Below are positions 23,502 to 31,380 of a stretch of 44,498 bases of DNA, piece after piece. Both the position numbers and the translations under genes were made by a program. How positions within the stretch are numbered: the first letter of the stretch is position 1; every line of letters starts with the position of its first letter. The notes below the pieces were generated by a model. That model made no database searches. It was not told where the DNA came from and saw only the letters and a list, made by a program, of their open reading frames with translations. Origin of the DNA: Lachnospiraceae bacterium (GTDB lineage Bacteria; Bacillota; Clostridia; Lachnospirales; Lachnospiraceae); assembly GCA_017445585.1 (NCBI GenBank), contig JAFSTX010000013.1, forward strand, positions 1 through 44,498. Reading direction: 5' to 3'.

Positions 23502-24446
23502 TTACGGCAGCGTGACGTCAAACCCCGGCTTATAGCTCTGCCCGCCGGTATCCCAATTGTACTCCTGACTCAGCCCCGTGATGTGACACGTACCGTCCTT
23601 AAGCTCATACAGGCGGAACAGACCTCCTGCACTCTCTGCAGCCTTGACCCAGTTCTCATCCATATCGCTCCTGCCAAGGATCCTGCCCTCGTCATACGTA
23701 AAAATGAGCGACTCCTCCGAGTATTCCTCCGTCTCGTAGTCCTGGTCATGGATATTTTCAGCGTGGACCATCTCCGTGATCTCCCCGCCCGCATACGTCA
23801 CTATGGCGCGTTCAAACTCCGATGAGATCGCGTATCTGTCTCCTCCGAGGCTCGTAAACTCGGTAAACGAGCTCATCTCCCCGTCGTGATAATGGACCAC
23901 GGAGAGCTCCTTCGTGCCCGTATCCCAGGTGATGACCTCCTTGTACGCATAGGTCTGCTCGGTCGAATAATTCTTGGCCGTATAGGTGATCACGTACGAT
24001 TTGCCGTCCTGCACCACCTGCGCGTCCTCATTGCCGAGCATCTTTATGGCGCTCTCCACGGTCGAAGGACCGGTATCCGCGCTGATCATGGCGGCGTCAA
24101 CGTAACGAAGGGAGGAAAAAGGCAGGTACCAGAGATTGACCATACCGGTAAAATCAGTGACGGCTTCGTTGTGCTTCTCCTGAAGATCGGATATCTTTTT
24201 GCTCATTGCATTTGTGATCTTCTCATAGAGATCATAAAGATCCGCACAGCTTTCCGCCGATCCGCTCCCGCCGGCGCCCGCCGGCTGTGTCTGAACGTCC
24301 TGCCCTGGAGCATCAATCCCGGCATTCTGTGTCTGCGGATCCTGTCCCTGGCCGGACAAAGAGGCCGGTGTATCAGGCGAACCCCCGCAGCCTGCCAAGG
24401 CCGCAGTCATGGCAAGAACAAGTATAAGCGCTGTAAACTTTTTCAT
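23502..24446 (-). CDS. Lipoprotein of unknown function
   Basis: 314 residues. A lipoprotein signal peptide is clear: MKKFTALILVLAMTAALAGC, with the lipobox Cys at residue 20, then a Gly/Gln/Pro-rich linker to about residue 62. A helical segment (DLYDLYEKITNAMSKKISDLQEKHNE) precedes a beta-rich domain with many Tyr, Thr and Glu, seemingly of repeated strands (SYVITYTAKN, ELSVVHYHDGEMSS, YAISSEFERAIVTYAGGEIT). AAGGAG precedes the start. It follows the LuxR gene by 47 bases and precedes the 168-aa gene by 13, so these are one operon. A surface-exposed partner of the membrane LuxR protein is possible. Confidence 0.85.
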   Translation of the reverse strand: MKKFTALILVLAMTAALAGCGGSPDTPASLSGQGQDPQTQNAGIDAPGQDVQTQPAGAGGSGSAESCADLYDLYEKITNAMSKKISDLQEKHNEAVTDFTGMVNLWYLPFSSLRYVDAAMISADTGPSTVESAIKMLGNEDAQVVQDGKSYVITYTAKNYSTEQTYAYKEVITWDTGTKELSVVHYHDGEMSSFTEFTSLGGDRYAISSEFERAIVTYAGGEITEMVHAENIHDQDYETEEYSEESLIFTYDEGRILGRSDMDENWVKAAESAGGLFRLYELKDGTCHITGLSQEYNWDTGGQSYKPGFDVTLP

Positions 24447-24493
24447 CTGAATCTCCTTCCCGGGGCAGTCCGCCCCGCTCTTTGATCCAGATT

Positions 24494-25945
24494 TTACGCT
24501 TTTTCGTCAGGAATAATACTCGTACTTTTGGGTGAGACAGTCACTCCGAAGGCCGCAAAGAGCTCGGCTCGGCTGTTGATTCCGAGTTTTCTGTACAGGT
24601 CCGAGGTATGGGTCTTGACCGTAGACTCGGACAGCCCCAGCTCGCCCGATATCTGGCGGCGGGTCTTGCCTGCCAGCAGCAGCGCGGCCACTTCCTTCTG
24701 ACGCGCGGTCAGTCCACAGCCGCCAAAGCGGTCCGTCTCCTCCACTTTCTCGCGGAGTTCTTTCATATCGTTCATATGCAGGTCGCTGATCCATACGGCG
24801 GAAAAAAGGCTTCTGTAGCTCTCGGGAAGGGTGACGAGAAAGAGCACGAGCATCGTCACCACATAGATAAGAGAGATAAGCGGCATCCGCTCCGGCATAT
24901 ACGTCCGGAAGAGATCATCAGACACGGTAGTGAGCGGCGAAAGCACCACAAAGATCACAGTACAGCGTTTCAGCAGCCTGTAACTCGCAAAACGCCTCTG
25001 CGCGCATGCCAGCATGTACAGGCACAGCGGCCAGCCGAGGACTGCCAGCCCGCCCAGAAAATGAAACGGCAGCTCGCTTCCGATCGCCGGAGCAAGAACC
25101 GCTGTCACGGCCATAAGCAGGGCAAGCGCGAAGAAAACGCTCCACAAATGCCACACGTTCAGCCTGAGCCTGACCTGCGAAAGGAAAAATGCGATCCCGG
25201 CAAGCGCAATCCCCAGACAGAACAGCCCGTACGGAGTCCCGTCCGGTCCTCCTGTAAGCTTGTAGATATAGCCGTCGATACCGAAATATACGATCATAAA
25301 GGCGAGCGCCCAGTAAAGGCCCCTGGCGTCCTCGCGGCCCGACTCCTGCTTCGCGGCCAGGTCTCCTTCCTTAAAGCGCAGCAGGCAATAGCACATGGCG
25401 AAAAGCAGCGCAAGCGGCAGTATGCGCCCTGTCAGCACCTCCGGGAGCCTTATCAGCTCGAGCGCGTAGACCCCTGCCACCGAGAGCGTCATCGCCGATA
25501 TTCCCACCAGCCTTTCAGTGTTGTTTGCCGCAAAGGCATACCCGCAGCGGGCGCAGGTCACCGCCCCGCCCAGACCGGTCATGGCGGCGATGCCCAGTAT
25601 CAGTCTCGCGCTGCTGCCCGGATCCGCAAAAACAAAAGGTATAAAGCCGCCCAGAGTAACAGCGGCAGAGATACGTATGAGCCAGGTAAATCTCTCTGAC
25701 CAGAGAAGCATGACTATCAGCGAGCCGGCCATATGGCCGATGTAGGCGGCCGTCTTGCCCGGAAGTCCGAGCAGACCCGTCTCCACGGGCAAAAACGAGC
25801 CCCACACGGCATAAAAAACCAGCTCGAACGTATAGGCAAGTACATATCTGAGCATCGAAGGACGAACGCTGGCCAGGTCAATGCCCTCTCCGCGGCCGTT
25901 TCCTAAAAGCATTTTCTTTAATGAGCTGATTCCGTGAGCACCCAT
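24494..25945 (-). CDS. Polytopic membrane protein with C-terminal LuxR HTH
   Basis: 483 residues, GGAGGGG before the start. Residues 30-385 hold about 10-12 hydrophobic segments in pairs like a transporter or MFS-type sensor (for example LAYTFELVFYAVWGSFL, LIYVVTMLVLFLVTL). A cytoplasmic linker leads to a LuxR/GerE HTH: GLTARQKEVAALLLAGKTRRQI and LSESTVKTHTSDLYRKLGI, with the conserved Glu, Thr-Val-Lys and Asn-Ser. Membrane LuxR proteins of this architecture are frequent in Coriobacteriia and Clostridia; the signals are mostly unknown. It probably controls its own operon and perhaps the divergent TIR genes. Confidence 0.9.
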   Translation of the reverse strand: MGAHGISSLKKMLLGNGRGEGIDLASVRPSMLRYVLAYTFELVFYAVWGSFLPVETGLLGLPGKTAAYIGHMAGSLIVMLLWSERFTWLIRISAAVTLGGFIPFVFADPGSSARLILGIAAMTGLGGAVTCARCGYAFAANNTERLVGISAMTLSVAGVYALELIRLPEVLTGRILPLALLFAMCYCLLRFKEGDLAAKQESGREDARGLYWALAFMIVYFGIDGYIYKLTGGPDGTPYGLFCLGIALAGIAFFLSQVRLRLNVWHLWSVFFALALLMAVTAVLAPAIGSELPFHFLGGLAVLGWPLCLYMLACAQRRFASYRLLKRCTVIFVVLSPLTTVSDDLFRTYMPERMPLISLIYVVTMLVLFLVTLPESYRSLFSAVWISDLHMNDMKELREKVEETDRFGGCGLTARQKEVAALLLAGKTRRQISGELGLSESTVKTHTSDLYRKLGINSRAELFAAFGVTVSPKSTSIIPDEKA

Positions 25946-25989
25946 CTTACCCCTCCGGCTGCGCGCATCCTCTGAACAAATCGAAAATC

Positions 25990-26018
25990 ATTATATTACA
26001 CGCGGTCACACTTGGCAA
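25990..26018 (-). promoter_or_regulatory. Promoter of the membrane LuxR operon
   Basis: TTGCCA (26018-26013), 17 bases, TATAAT (25995-25990) on the minus strand, 45 bases before the start codon at 25945. Confidence 0.75.
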
Positions 26019-26059
26019 TCGCGAAGAAATCATCCGGGTGCGGCACCTGCAAAAACGCG

Positions 26060-26087
26060 TTGACTTTTTTTGAGCCTATTATAAAAT
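26060..26087 (+). promoter_or_regulatory. Promoter of the TIR pair, close to the start codon
   Basis: TTGACT (26060-26065), 16 bases, TAAAAT (26082-26087). The ATG at 26096 is only 9 bases after the -10 box and no Shine-Dalgarno is seen, so the mRNA may be leaderless. Confidence 0.6.
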
Positions 26088-26095
26088 TAACCTGT

Positions 26096-26920
26096 ATGAG
26101 TAAAAAGCTTACACAGACCTATCCCCCATATCTCGGTGAAAAGCCCTATCTGTTTCTCTGCTTTTCCGAAAAAGACACTGCGGCGGTCATCCCACTGCTC
26201 GCTGCTCTCTATGCACGCGGATGCAGAGTCTGGTATGACGCGGAAAAACGCAGAGATCCTATGTCATCAGAGATACGGGAGGTGCGTGCACAGGAAGCAG
26301 CCCTGGCCGTAGTATATCTGACGGATGATGCCGAAAACGATCCTGAATTCCGGGAGCAGGTCCGGCTCTGTCAGGCATCCGGACACGCCCTCATCAGCAT
26401 TGACGCCGGCAGTGAAGACTGCGGCAGAAGCATGGACTATACCGATAAGGTGCGCCATATCACCCATGAGGGACGTTTTTCGATATCTGAGGCGGCTCAT
26501 GAACTCATCCGTACACCCGGATTCTCCCAGGATCTGCTGGGTGAGGATCCGGTGATCACCGTGTCCCACCGGGGAAAACTGTCAGCGCTTTTTTTCTCGA
26601 TCACCGCCGTTTTGATCATTCTGATCCTGCTTGGCGGCAGCTGCTTCGGATGGTTTCAGTCCGGACAGAAAGACCGCGTGACCATACACGATCCGATCAT
26701 TGAGCAGGCGGCGAGAGAAGCCCTTGGAGGCGCCGCATTTACAAAAGAACGGCTGGCCGGCATCACCCGTCTCCGCTTTCTTTCCATGCCCGGCGATAAT
26801 ACCGAGCTCGTTCTCTTTTCCTCTCTTGAGACAGTGGAGATCCCTCAGGCGCTGGCACCTGCAGCCGAAAGTTTCATGAGCGCGGGCTATACCGTGGTGA
26901 TTGCGGGAGGCAGCCAATGA
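26096..26920 (+). CDS. Membrane-anchored TIR-domain protein with short extracytoplasmic tail
   Basis: 274 residues. Residues 14-110 read as a TIR domain: EKPYLFLCFSEKDTAAVIPLL, the CRVWYDAEKR strand-helix pair, ALAVVYLTDDAE and the helix DPEFREQVRLC, with E84 at the position of the NADase catalytic Glu. A single transmembrane helix lies at about 163-187 (ALFFSITAVLIILILL). The 85-residue tail (IIEQAAREALGGAAFTKERL, ITRLRFL, SLETVEI) resembles the start of the LRR region of the next protein, apparently shortened. Positive charges near residue 159-161 suggest that the TIR part is inside and the tail outside. The gene overlaps the next by ATGA. Role unknown; TIR proteins hydrolyse NAD or act as adaptors. 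Confidence 0.82.
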   Translation: MSKKLTQTYPPYLGEKPYLFLCFSEKDTAAVIPLLAALYARGCRVWYDAEKRRDPMSSEIREVRAQEAALAVVYLTDDAENDPEFREQVRLCQASGHALISIDAGSEDCGRSMDYTDKVRHITHEGRFSISEAAHELIRTPGFSQDLLGEDPVITVSHRGKLSALFFSITAVLIILILLGGSCFGWFQSGQKDRVTIHDPIIEQAAREALGGAAFTKERLAGITRLRFLSMPGDNTELVLFSSLETVEIPQALAPAAESFMSAGYTVVIAGGSQ

Positions 26921-28164
26921 GTACGCAGTTCAAGCCGTATGAAGGCAAAAAACCTTTTATATATATAAGCTACTCTCAGGCCCGACTCGGAGAGGTCGAG
27001 GAAACGCTGCAGCTCCTTTATAACCGGCGCTACCGGATCTGGTATGACGAAGGTATTCCCACCGGCAGCGAATGGTCATCCTGCTCCGAACGTCATCTGC
27101 GCGACTGCGGGACGGTGCTTTTTTTCCTATCGTCAGAGTCGTTATCCTCTTCTATCTGCTTCAGTGAAATCAAAACAGCCACCCTTCTGAAAAAGCACAT
27201 CCTGATCCTGCGTCTGGATGCCTCCGCGGTACCGGACTATTGGCTTGTGGTACTGCATGATGGGATCTTTCTCCCTGTACACGGCACAGGGTCGTCAGGC
27301 GACCGGCATCTCTCTGCTGCCGGACGGGCGGCTTTGGCGGCGTCGCGGCTGCAGCTGGCTGTCACGCCCGACGATCTGGCGCGAGCGGTCACGGACAGTC
27401 ATCAGCTCTCTGCAGTGTATCTCAGAAAACGTCTGGAAAACCTCAATCCGGCGCCGGTGGCATTTGTACTCTCCGCACTGCTCCTGGCGGTCAGTGCCGG
27501 GACCCTCTACGGACTGTTTACGGGAAGGATCGATCTCTTCGGCAGGAATCCGGGGCCGCCCAATCTCCCGACGTACACCAGGGACGAGCAGATGGGGATA
27601 CACGGGGAGGTAGACACCGAACGCTGGCGCTCCGAGCTTACCGGAGAAATAGCGTTTCCCGATACACTTCAGGAAAAGGCAGTCCGCAGCCGCCTGAACG
27701 AGAGCGGCGAAACGATCTCCATGGAACGGCTTATGGAAATACGGGAACTGTACTTCTGCGGCGATATGACTGCTGACAGGCTCACCGAAATCAACTGCAC
27801 AGACGGCATATGGACGGTCAATACTGCCGAACCCGGGTACGGCATCATCACCGATCTCTCGCTCATACGCGACATGCCTGTCCTGGAAATGCTCTGGCTG
27901 GACCTCCAGCCGGTCACCGATATATCTGCTCTCTCCGGACACCTGCTGCTGCGGGAGCTCTCGCTTGCAGGCTGCGGCAGGCTTGACCTTGCACAGCTGA
28001 AAGATCTTCCATCTCTTACCGCGCTCCATCTGGAGTATTCCGGCATAGATGATCTGACGCCGCTTCGTTCTCTGCCGTCCCTTATTACAGTGACGGTCAG
28101 TGCGGATATGCTGCCGCTGAATATACCTTCCGGATCCGGTTTTGAAGTAGTTTTGGTAAAATAA
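26917..28164 (+). CDS. TIR - transmembrane - leucine-rich-repeat protein
   Basis: 415 residues, start overlapping the previous stop. Residues 12-110 form a TIR domain: KKPFIYISYSQ, RRYRIWYDEGIPTGSEW, TVLFFLSSESLSSSICFSEIKTA with E84 as candidate catalytic Glu. One transmembrane helix at about 179-201 (PVAFVLSALLLAVSAGTLYGLF). The outside part has an N-cap (FPDTLQEKAVRSRLN) and 4-5 leucine-rich repeats at about 290-400 (LEMLWLDLQPVTDISAL, LRELSLAGCGRLDLAQL, LTALHLEYSGIDDLTPL). The order TIR-TM-LRR is that of a Toll-like receptor turned end to end. It likely works with the paralogue before it in sensing something outside the membrane. Confidence 0.85.
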   Translation: MSTQFKPYEGKKPFIYISYSQARLGEVEETLQLLYNRRYRIWYDEGIPTGSEWSSCSERHLRDCGTVLFFLSSESLSSSICFSEIKTATLLKKHILILRLDASAVPDYWLVVLHDGIFLPVHGTGSSGDRHLSAAGRAALAASRLQLAVTPDDLARAVTDSHQLSAVYLRKRLENLNPAPVAFVLSALLLAVSAGTLYGLFTGRIDLFGRNPGPPNLPTYTRDEQMGIHGEVDTERWRSELTGEIAFPDTLQEKAVRSRLNESGETISMERLMEIRELYFCGDMTADRLTEINCTDGIWTVNTAEPGYGIITDLSLIRDMPVLEMLWLDLQPVTDISALSGHLLLRELSLAGCGRLDLAQLKDLPSLTALHLEYSGIDDLTPLRSLPSLITVTVSADMLPLNIPSGSGFEVVLVK

Positions 28165-28178
28165 TTCCCGATTTACAT

Positions 28179-28201
28179 AAAAAGCGCCGGCTGCCCGGCG
28201 C
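28179..28201 (-). terminator. Terminator of the diguanylate cyclase transcript
   Basis: GCGCCGG (28201-28195) and CCGGCGC (28190-28184) form a 7-bp stem with TTTTT on the minus strand. On the plus strand, after the TIR genes, the same hairpin is followed by AAAATC and would work less well. Confidence 0.75.
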
Positions 28202-28250
28202 AAAATCATATAAAATCAATTGTTCACGGAATCTCATCCGTCTGACGGGA

Positions 28251-29345
28251 TCAGTCTTCGTCGTCCTTGTGGATCTCCTTCTTGATCTTGTACAGCTCGT
28301 CATCCGCCTGCGCGATCAACCTGCGCATGTCATCTGCGTTCTGCGGCGTACCCGTGGCCGTACCGAAGCTGATATCTATAATCAGTCTGCCTTCCTTTAC
28401 GGGGATCGAGAAGGTGGGTTTGTCACCGTGAAGATACTCGAGCATATACTCCCTCGTACCCTCTGTTATGATCAGGAACTCGTCTCCTCCATAACGGTAG
28501 GCGTTCGCATTAGGGAAATACTCCCGAATGAAATTGCCCGCAGCTACTATGGCTGCGTCTCCGATCATATGACCGTGGGCATCGTTTATGTCCTTGAAAT
28601 AGTTGATATCCGAAAGAAGAACCGTTATCGTCCTGCCAATGTACGAAGAGAGGTCCTCGGCGTAGGCGACTCTGTTGCGCAGTCCGCTGAGTCCGTCATG
28701 TCTGGAGACGTACTGGAGCTTGCCGTTCGTCTCTTCGAGGTTCAGTGCCTTTCTCACGGTCTCCATCTGTCTGTGGAATCTGACAACGATCAGTGAAACG
28801 CATATAGCAGAAAAAGTCACATAATTGTAGACATCTACCGAGACCGCTCTGTCATGGATAAAAAGCATGGTATACAGCCCGCCGAAGCAAGCCGCTACCA
28901 GGATCGCGCCGGTGACCGGATAATACGTCACAAAGCAGACCACACATACCATGACCGAATAGAACGTGATAATCTGATCGCCCGCTATATAGTGACGGAA
29001 GGAGACCAATGCGCCCCATGCTGCCAGCAGAATGAGAAAAAATGTGCTGAAGGCAACGATACTGCGGTGATTGTATATTTGTCTTTTCTGTATGGATCCC
29101 GTTATCAGGACAGTGATAAAGCATATGACCGCACAAAAACCGACGCTGATGATACTGATGAATGCGGAGGAATCATAGACCCTGTTCACTGCAACAAAGG
29201 CAATAATGCTCAGCAACTCAACCAGACCCGCTATCTTCGCGATGGTGCGGATATTCTTGACCGTTTCCCGGTCCATTTCGCGCAGTTCCTGTTCGTTGAT
29301 CACAGGTATAAAAATCTCTTTTATTCTTTGGTTTAGTCTGCTCAT
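28251..29345 (-). CDS. Membrane diguanylate cyclase (GGDEF)
   Basis: 364 residues from the ATG at 29345; a GTG at 29393 is in frame but has a poorer context. After a cytoplasmic start, about six hydrophobic segments span residues 36-188. The GGDEF domain follows: RHDGLSGLRNR, LLSDINYFKDIND for metal and nucleotide binding, and an intact active site GGDEF at 286-290. It makes c-di-GMP from two GTP. The RxxD inhibitory site expected just before it is absent (sequence there is PNANAYRY). The stop of tyrS lies 54 bases upstream, so it may be co-transcribed with tyrS. It is the only c-di-GMP enzyme in the window and could feed the riboswitch at 2121. Confidence 0.92.
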   Translation of the reverse strand: MSRLNQRIKEIFIPVINEQELREMDRETVKNIRTIAKIAGLVELLSIIAFVAVNRVYDSSAFISIISVGFCAVICFITVLITGSIQKRQIYNHRSIVAFSTFFLILLAAWGALVSFRHYIAGDQIITFYSVMVCVVCFVTYYPVTGAILVAACFGGLYTMLFIHDRAVSVDVYNYVTFSAICVSLIVVRFHRQMETVRKALNLEETNGKLQYVSRHDGLSGLRNRVAYAEDLSSYIGRTITVLLSDINYFKDINDAHGHMIGDAAIVAAGNFIREYFPNANAYRYGGDEFLIITEGTREYMLEYLHGDKPTFSIPVKEGRLIIDISFGTATGTPQNADDMRRLIAQADDELYKIKKEIHKDDED

Positions 29346-29399
29346 CTTTTTGCCCTGCCGTCTTCCAATGCAGGTATTTTGCGGTGGGATCACCGCCGG

Positions 29400-30623
29400 T
29401 CATTTAAGAACTATCTTCCTGTAGTTCTTCTTACCGCGACGAAGAACTATTCCCTCGCGTAGTTTCTCACCGTCGACCGTATATTTGAAATCAGTTACCT
29501 TCTCTCCGTCCACGGAGGCGCCGCCCTGCTCGACCGCTCTGCGGGCTTCCGACTTCGTCGCGACGAGGCCCGACTTTACAAGGAGCGTCAGGATATCGAT
29601 GCTCCCGTCAGTCAGGTCATCCTCCGTCAGCTCCGACATGGGCATATCCCCGCTGTCACTGCCTCCCGCAAAGAGGGCTCTGGCTGCGGCCTGAGCTTTT
29701 TCGGCCTCATCTTCCCCATGGACCATGCGTGTAAGTTCGTAAGCCAGGATCTCCTTTGCTCTGTTAAGCTGACTGCCTTCCCAGGCAGCCATCTCATCGA
29801 TCTGCTCAAGCGGCAGGAATGTCAACATGCGTATGCATTTGATAACATCCGAATCTCCCACATTACGCCAGTACTGGTAAAAATCAAACGGCGAGGTCTT
29901 GTTAGGGTCGAGCCAGACAGCGTTGCCTGCAGTCTTGCCCATCTTATTGCCATTTGAATCGGTCAGAAGAGTGATGGTCATCGCATAAGCGTCCTTGCCG
30001 AGCTTCCTGCGGATCAGCTCGGTACCTCCGAGCATATTGCTCCACTGGTCGTCACCTCCGAACTGCATATTACAGCCGTTGTGGCGGAACATGTAGTAGA
30101 AGTCATAGGACTGCATTATCATATAGTTGAATTCGAGGAAACTCAGTCCCTTTTCCATGCGCTGCCTGTAGCATTCTGCACGGAGCATGTTGTTTACCGA
30201 AAAGCAGGCTCCGACCTCGCGCAAAAGCTCTATGTAATTCAGATTCATGAGCCAGTCCGCGTTGTTGAGCATAAGAGCTTTGCCCTCGCCGAACTCTATA
30301 AAACGCTCCATCTGCCTGCGGAAGCACTCTGCGTTATGGTCGATATCCTCGCGGGTGAGCATCTTGCGCATATCACTGCGGCCCGAGGGGTCGCCGATCA
30401 TGGTCGTGCCGCCGCCGATCAGGGCGATAGGCTTGTTTCCGGCCTGCTGCAGTCTCTTCATAAGAGTAAGCGCCATAAAATGCCCGGCAGTCAGGCTGTC
30501 GGCGGTGCAGTCGAATCCTATATAAAACGTGGCTTTGCCATTGTTAATCAGTTCTCTGATCTCGTCTTCGTCAGTAACCTGGGCGATGAGTCCGCGGGTC
30601 TGAAGTTCCTCATAAATACCCAT
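29400..30623 (-). CDS. tyrS: Tyrosyl-tRNA synthetase
   Basis: 407 residues from ATG 30623, with GAGGA upstream. The class I signature is [20 protein letters not shown] (HIGH variant TAGH), and the second signature is [15 protein letters not shown] (KMSKS variant KMGKT). The tyrosine pocket shows QSYDFYYMF and GGDDQWSN. The C-terminal S4-like RNA-binding domain ([21 protein letters not shown]) is complete. It charges tRNA-Tyr. The upstream extension of the open frame over the pyrR promoter is ignored. Confidence 0.96.
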   Translation of the reverse strand: MGIYEELQTRGLIAQVTDEDEIRELINNGKATFYIGFDCTADSLTAGHFMALTLMKRLQQAGNKPIALIGGGTTMIGDPSGRSDMRKMLTREDIDHNAECFRRQMERFIEFGEGKALMLNNADWLMNLNYIELLREVGACFSVNNMLRAECYRQRMEKGLSFLEFNYMIMQSYDFYYMFRHNGCNMQFGGDDQWSNMLGGTELIRRKLGKDAYAMTITLLTDSNGNKMGKTAGNAVWLDPNKTSPFDFYQYWRNVGDSDVIKCIRMLTFLPLEQIDEMAAWEGSQLNRAKEILAYELTRMVHGEDEAEKAQAAARALFAGGSDSGDMPMSELTEDDLTDGSIDILTLLVKSGLVATKSEARRAVEQGGASVDGEKVTDFKYTVDGEKLREGIVLRRGKKNYRKIVLK

Positions 30624-30678
30624 TTTTATCCTCATTTGCAGCCACAGAAAAGCTGCTTCTAAAATAATAATCAGAGTT

Positions 30679-30707
30679 ATTATATCATATAATGTGAATT
30701 TGAACAG
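30679..30707 (-). promoter_or_regulatory. Promoter of tyrS
   Basis: TATAAT (30684-30679) with CTGTTC 17 bases upstream (30707-30702). The -10 is perfect, the -35 poor. Back to back with the pyrR promoter. No T-box leader is visible. Confidence 0.5.
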
Positions 30708-30714
30708 AATGAAT

Positions 30715-30743
30715 TTGCATGTTTTTGCGCGGGCTGATATAAT
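30715..30743 (+). promoter_or_regulatory. Promoter of pyrR
   Basis: TTGCAT (30715-30720), 17 bases, TATAAT (30738-30743). Leader of about 43 bases, too short for an attenuator. Confidence 0.75.
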
Positions 30744-30792
30744 TTTCCATGGCATTTTGCTGCCCTTTATATCTTTTTCCGGGAGATCGTAT

Positions 30793-31335
30793 ATGTACAG
30801 ATATAAGACAACTATAATGGATGAGACGGCTGTGCTGCGTGCACTCAAGCGTATCTCGCACGAAATCGTCGAGCACAATGACGGCGCGGAGGATGTCTGC
30901 ATCGTCGGGATCAAACGCCGCGGCGTACCGCTTGCCCGCATAATCGCCGATAACATCGAAGCGATCGAGGGGACCAGGGTGCCGGTCGGCGAGCTCGATA
31001 TAACTTTCTATCGCGACGATCTGGAAAAGGACTCCGTCAATCCTGTCGTCCATCACAGTGAATTGGGATTCTCCATAGAAGGAAGAGCCGTCGTCCTCGT
31101 GGATGACGTGCTTTATACCGGGCGCACAGCTTCTGCAGCTCTCGATGCGCTCAAATCCTTTGGACGTGCCGGTTCGATTCAGCTGGCCGTTCTCGTGGAC
31201 CGCGGTCACCGCGAACTGCCCATCCGCGGCGACTATGTGGGGAAAAACGTGCCGACCTCGCGCAACGAGCTTATCTCCGTCCACATTCCTCCCTACGAGG
31301 ACCTGATCAGGGTCGAGCTTCACGAAGCTGAGTGA
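30793..31335 (+). CDS. pyrR: Bifunctional pyr operon attenuator / uracil phosphoribosyltransferase
   Basis: 180 residues from the ATG at 30793, preceded by GGGAG. Family landmarks: [48 protein letters not shown], the PRPP loop [18 protein letters not shown] and [24 protein letters not shown]. PyrR binds pyr mRNA leaders in the presence of UMP/UTP and favours termination; it also has weak uracil phosphoribosyltransferase activity. Here it stands alone, but the uraA leader 3.7 kb away has a matching attenuator. The start 99 bases upstream is rejected because it lies before the promoter. Confidence 0.94.
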   Translation: MYRYKTTIMDETAVLRALKRISHEIVEHNDGAEDVCIVGIKRRGVPLARIIADNIEAIEGTRVPVGELDITFYRDDLEKDSVNPVVHHSELGFSIEGRAVVLVDDVLYTGRTASAALDALKSFGRAGSIQLAVLVDRGHRELPIRGDYVGKNVPTSRNELISVHIPPYEDLIRVELHEAE

Positions 31336-31380
31336 GCGCCGGTTCAGAAGCGGCTGTGCGTATAAAACGCGCCGAGCCCG

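Noticed and set aside
24608-25699. 363-aa plus-strand frame
   Set aside because: Antisense of the membrane LuxR gene; His/Arg/Gln-rich sequence without a fold.
29346-29393. GTG start of the diguanylate cyclase at 29393
   Set aside because: Poor ribosome binding context; the ATG at 29345 gives a normal start just before the membrane part.
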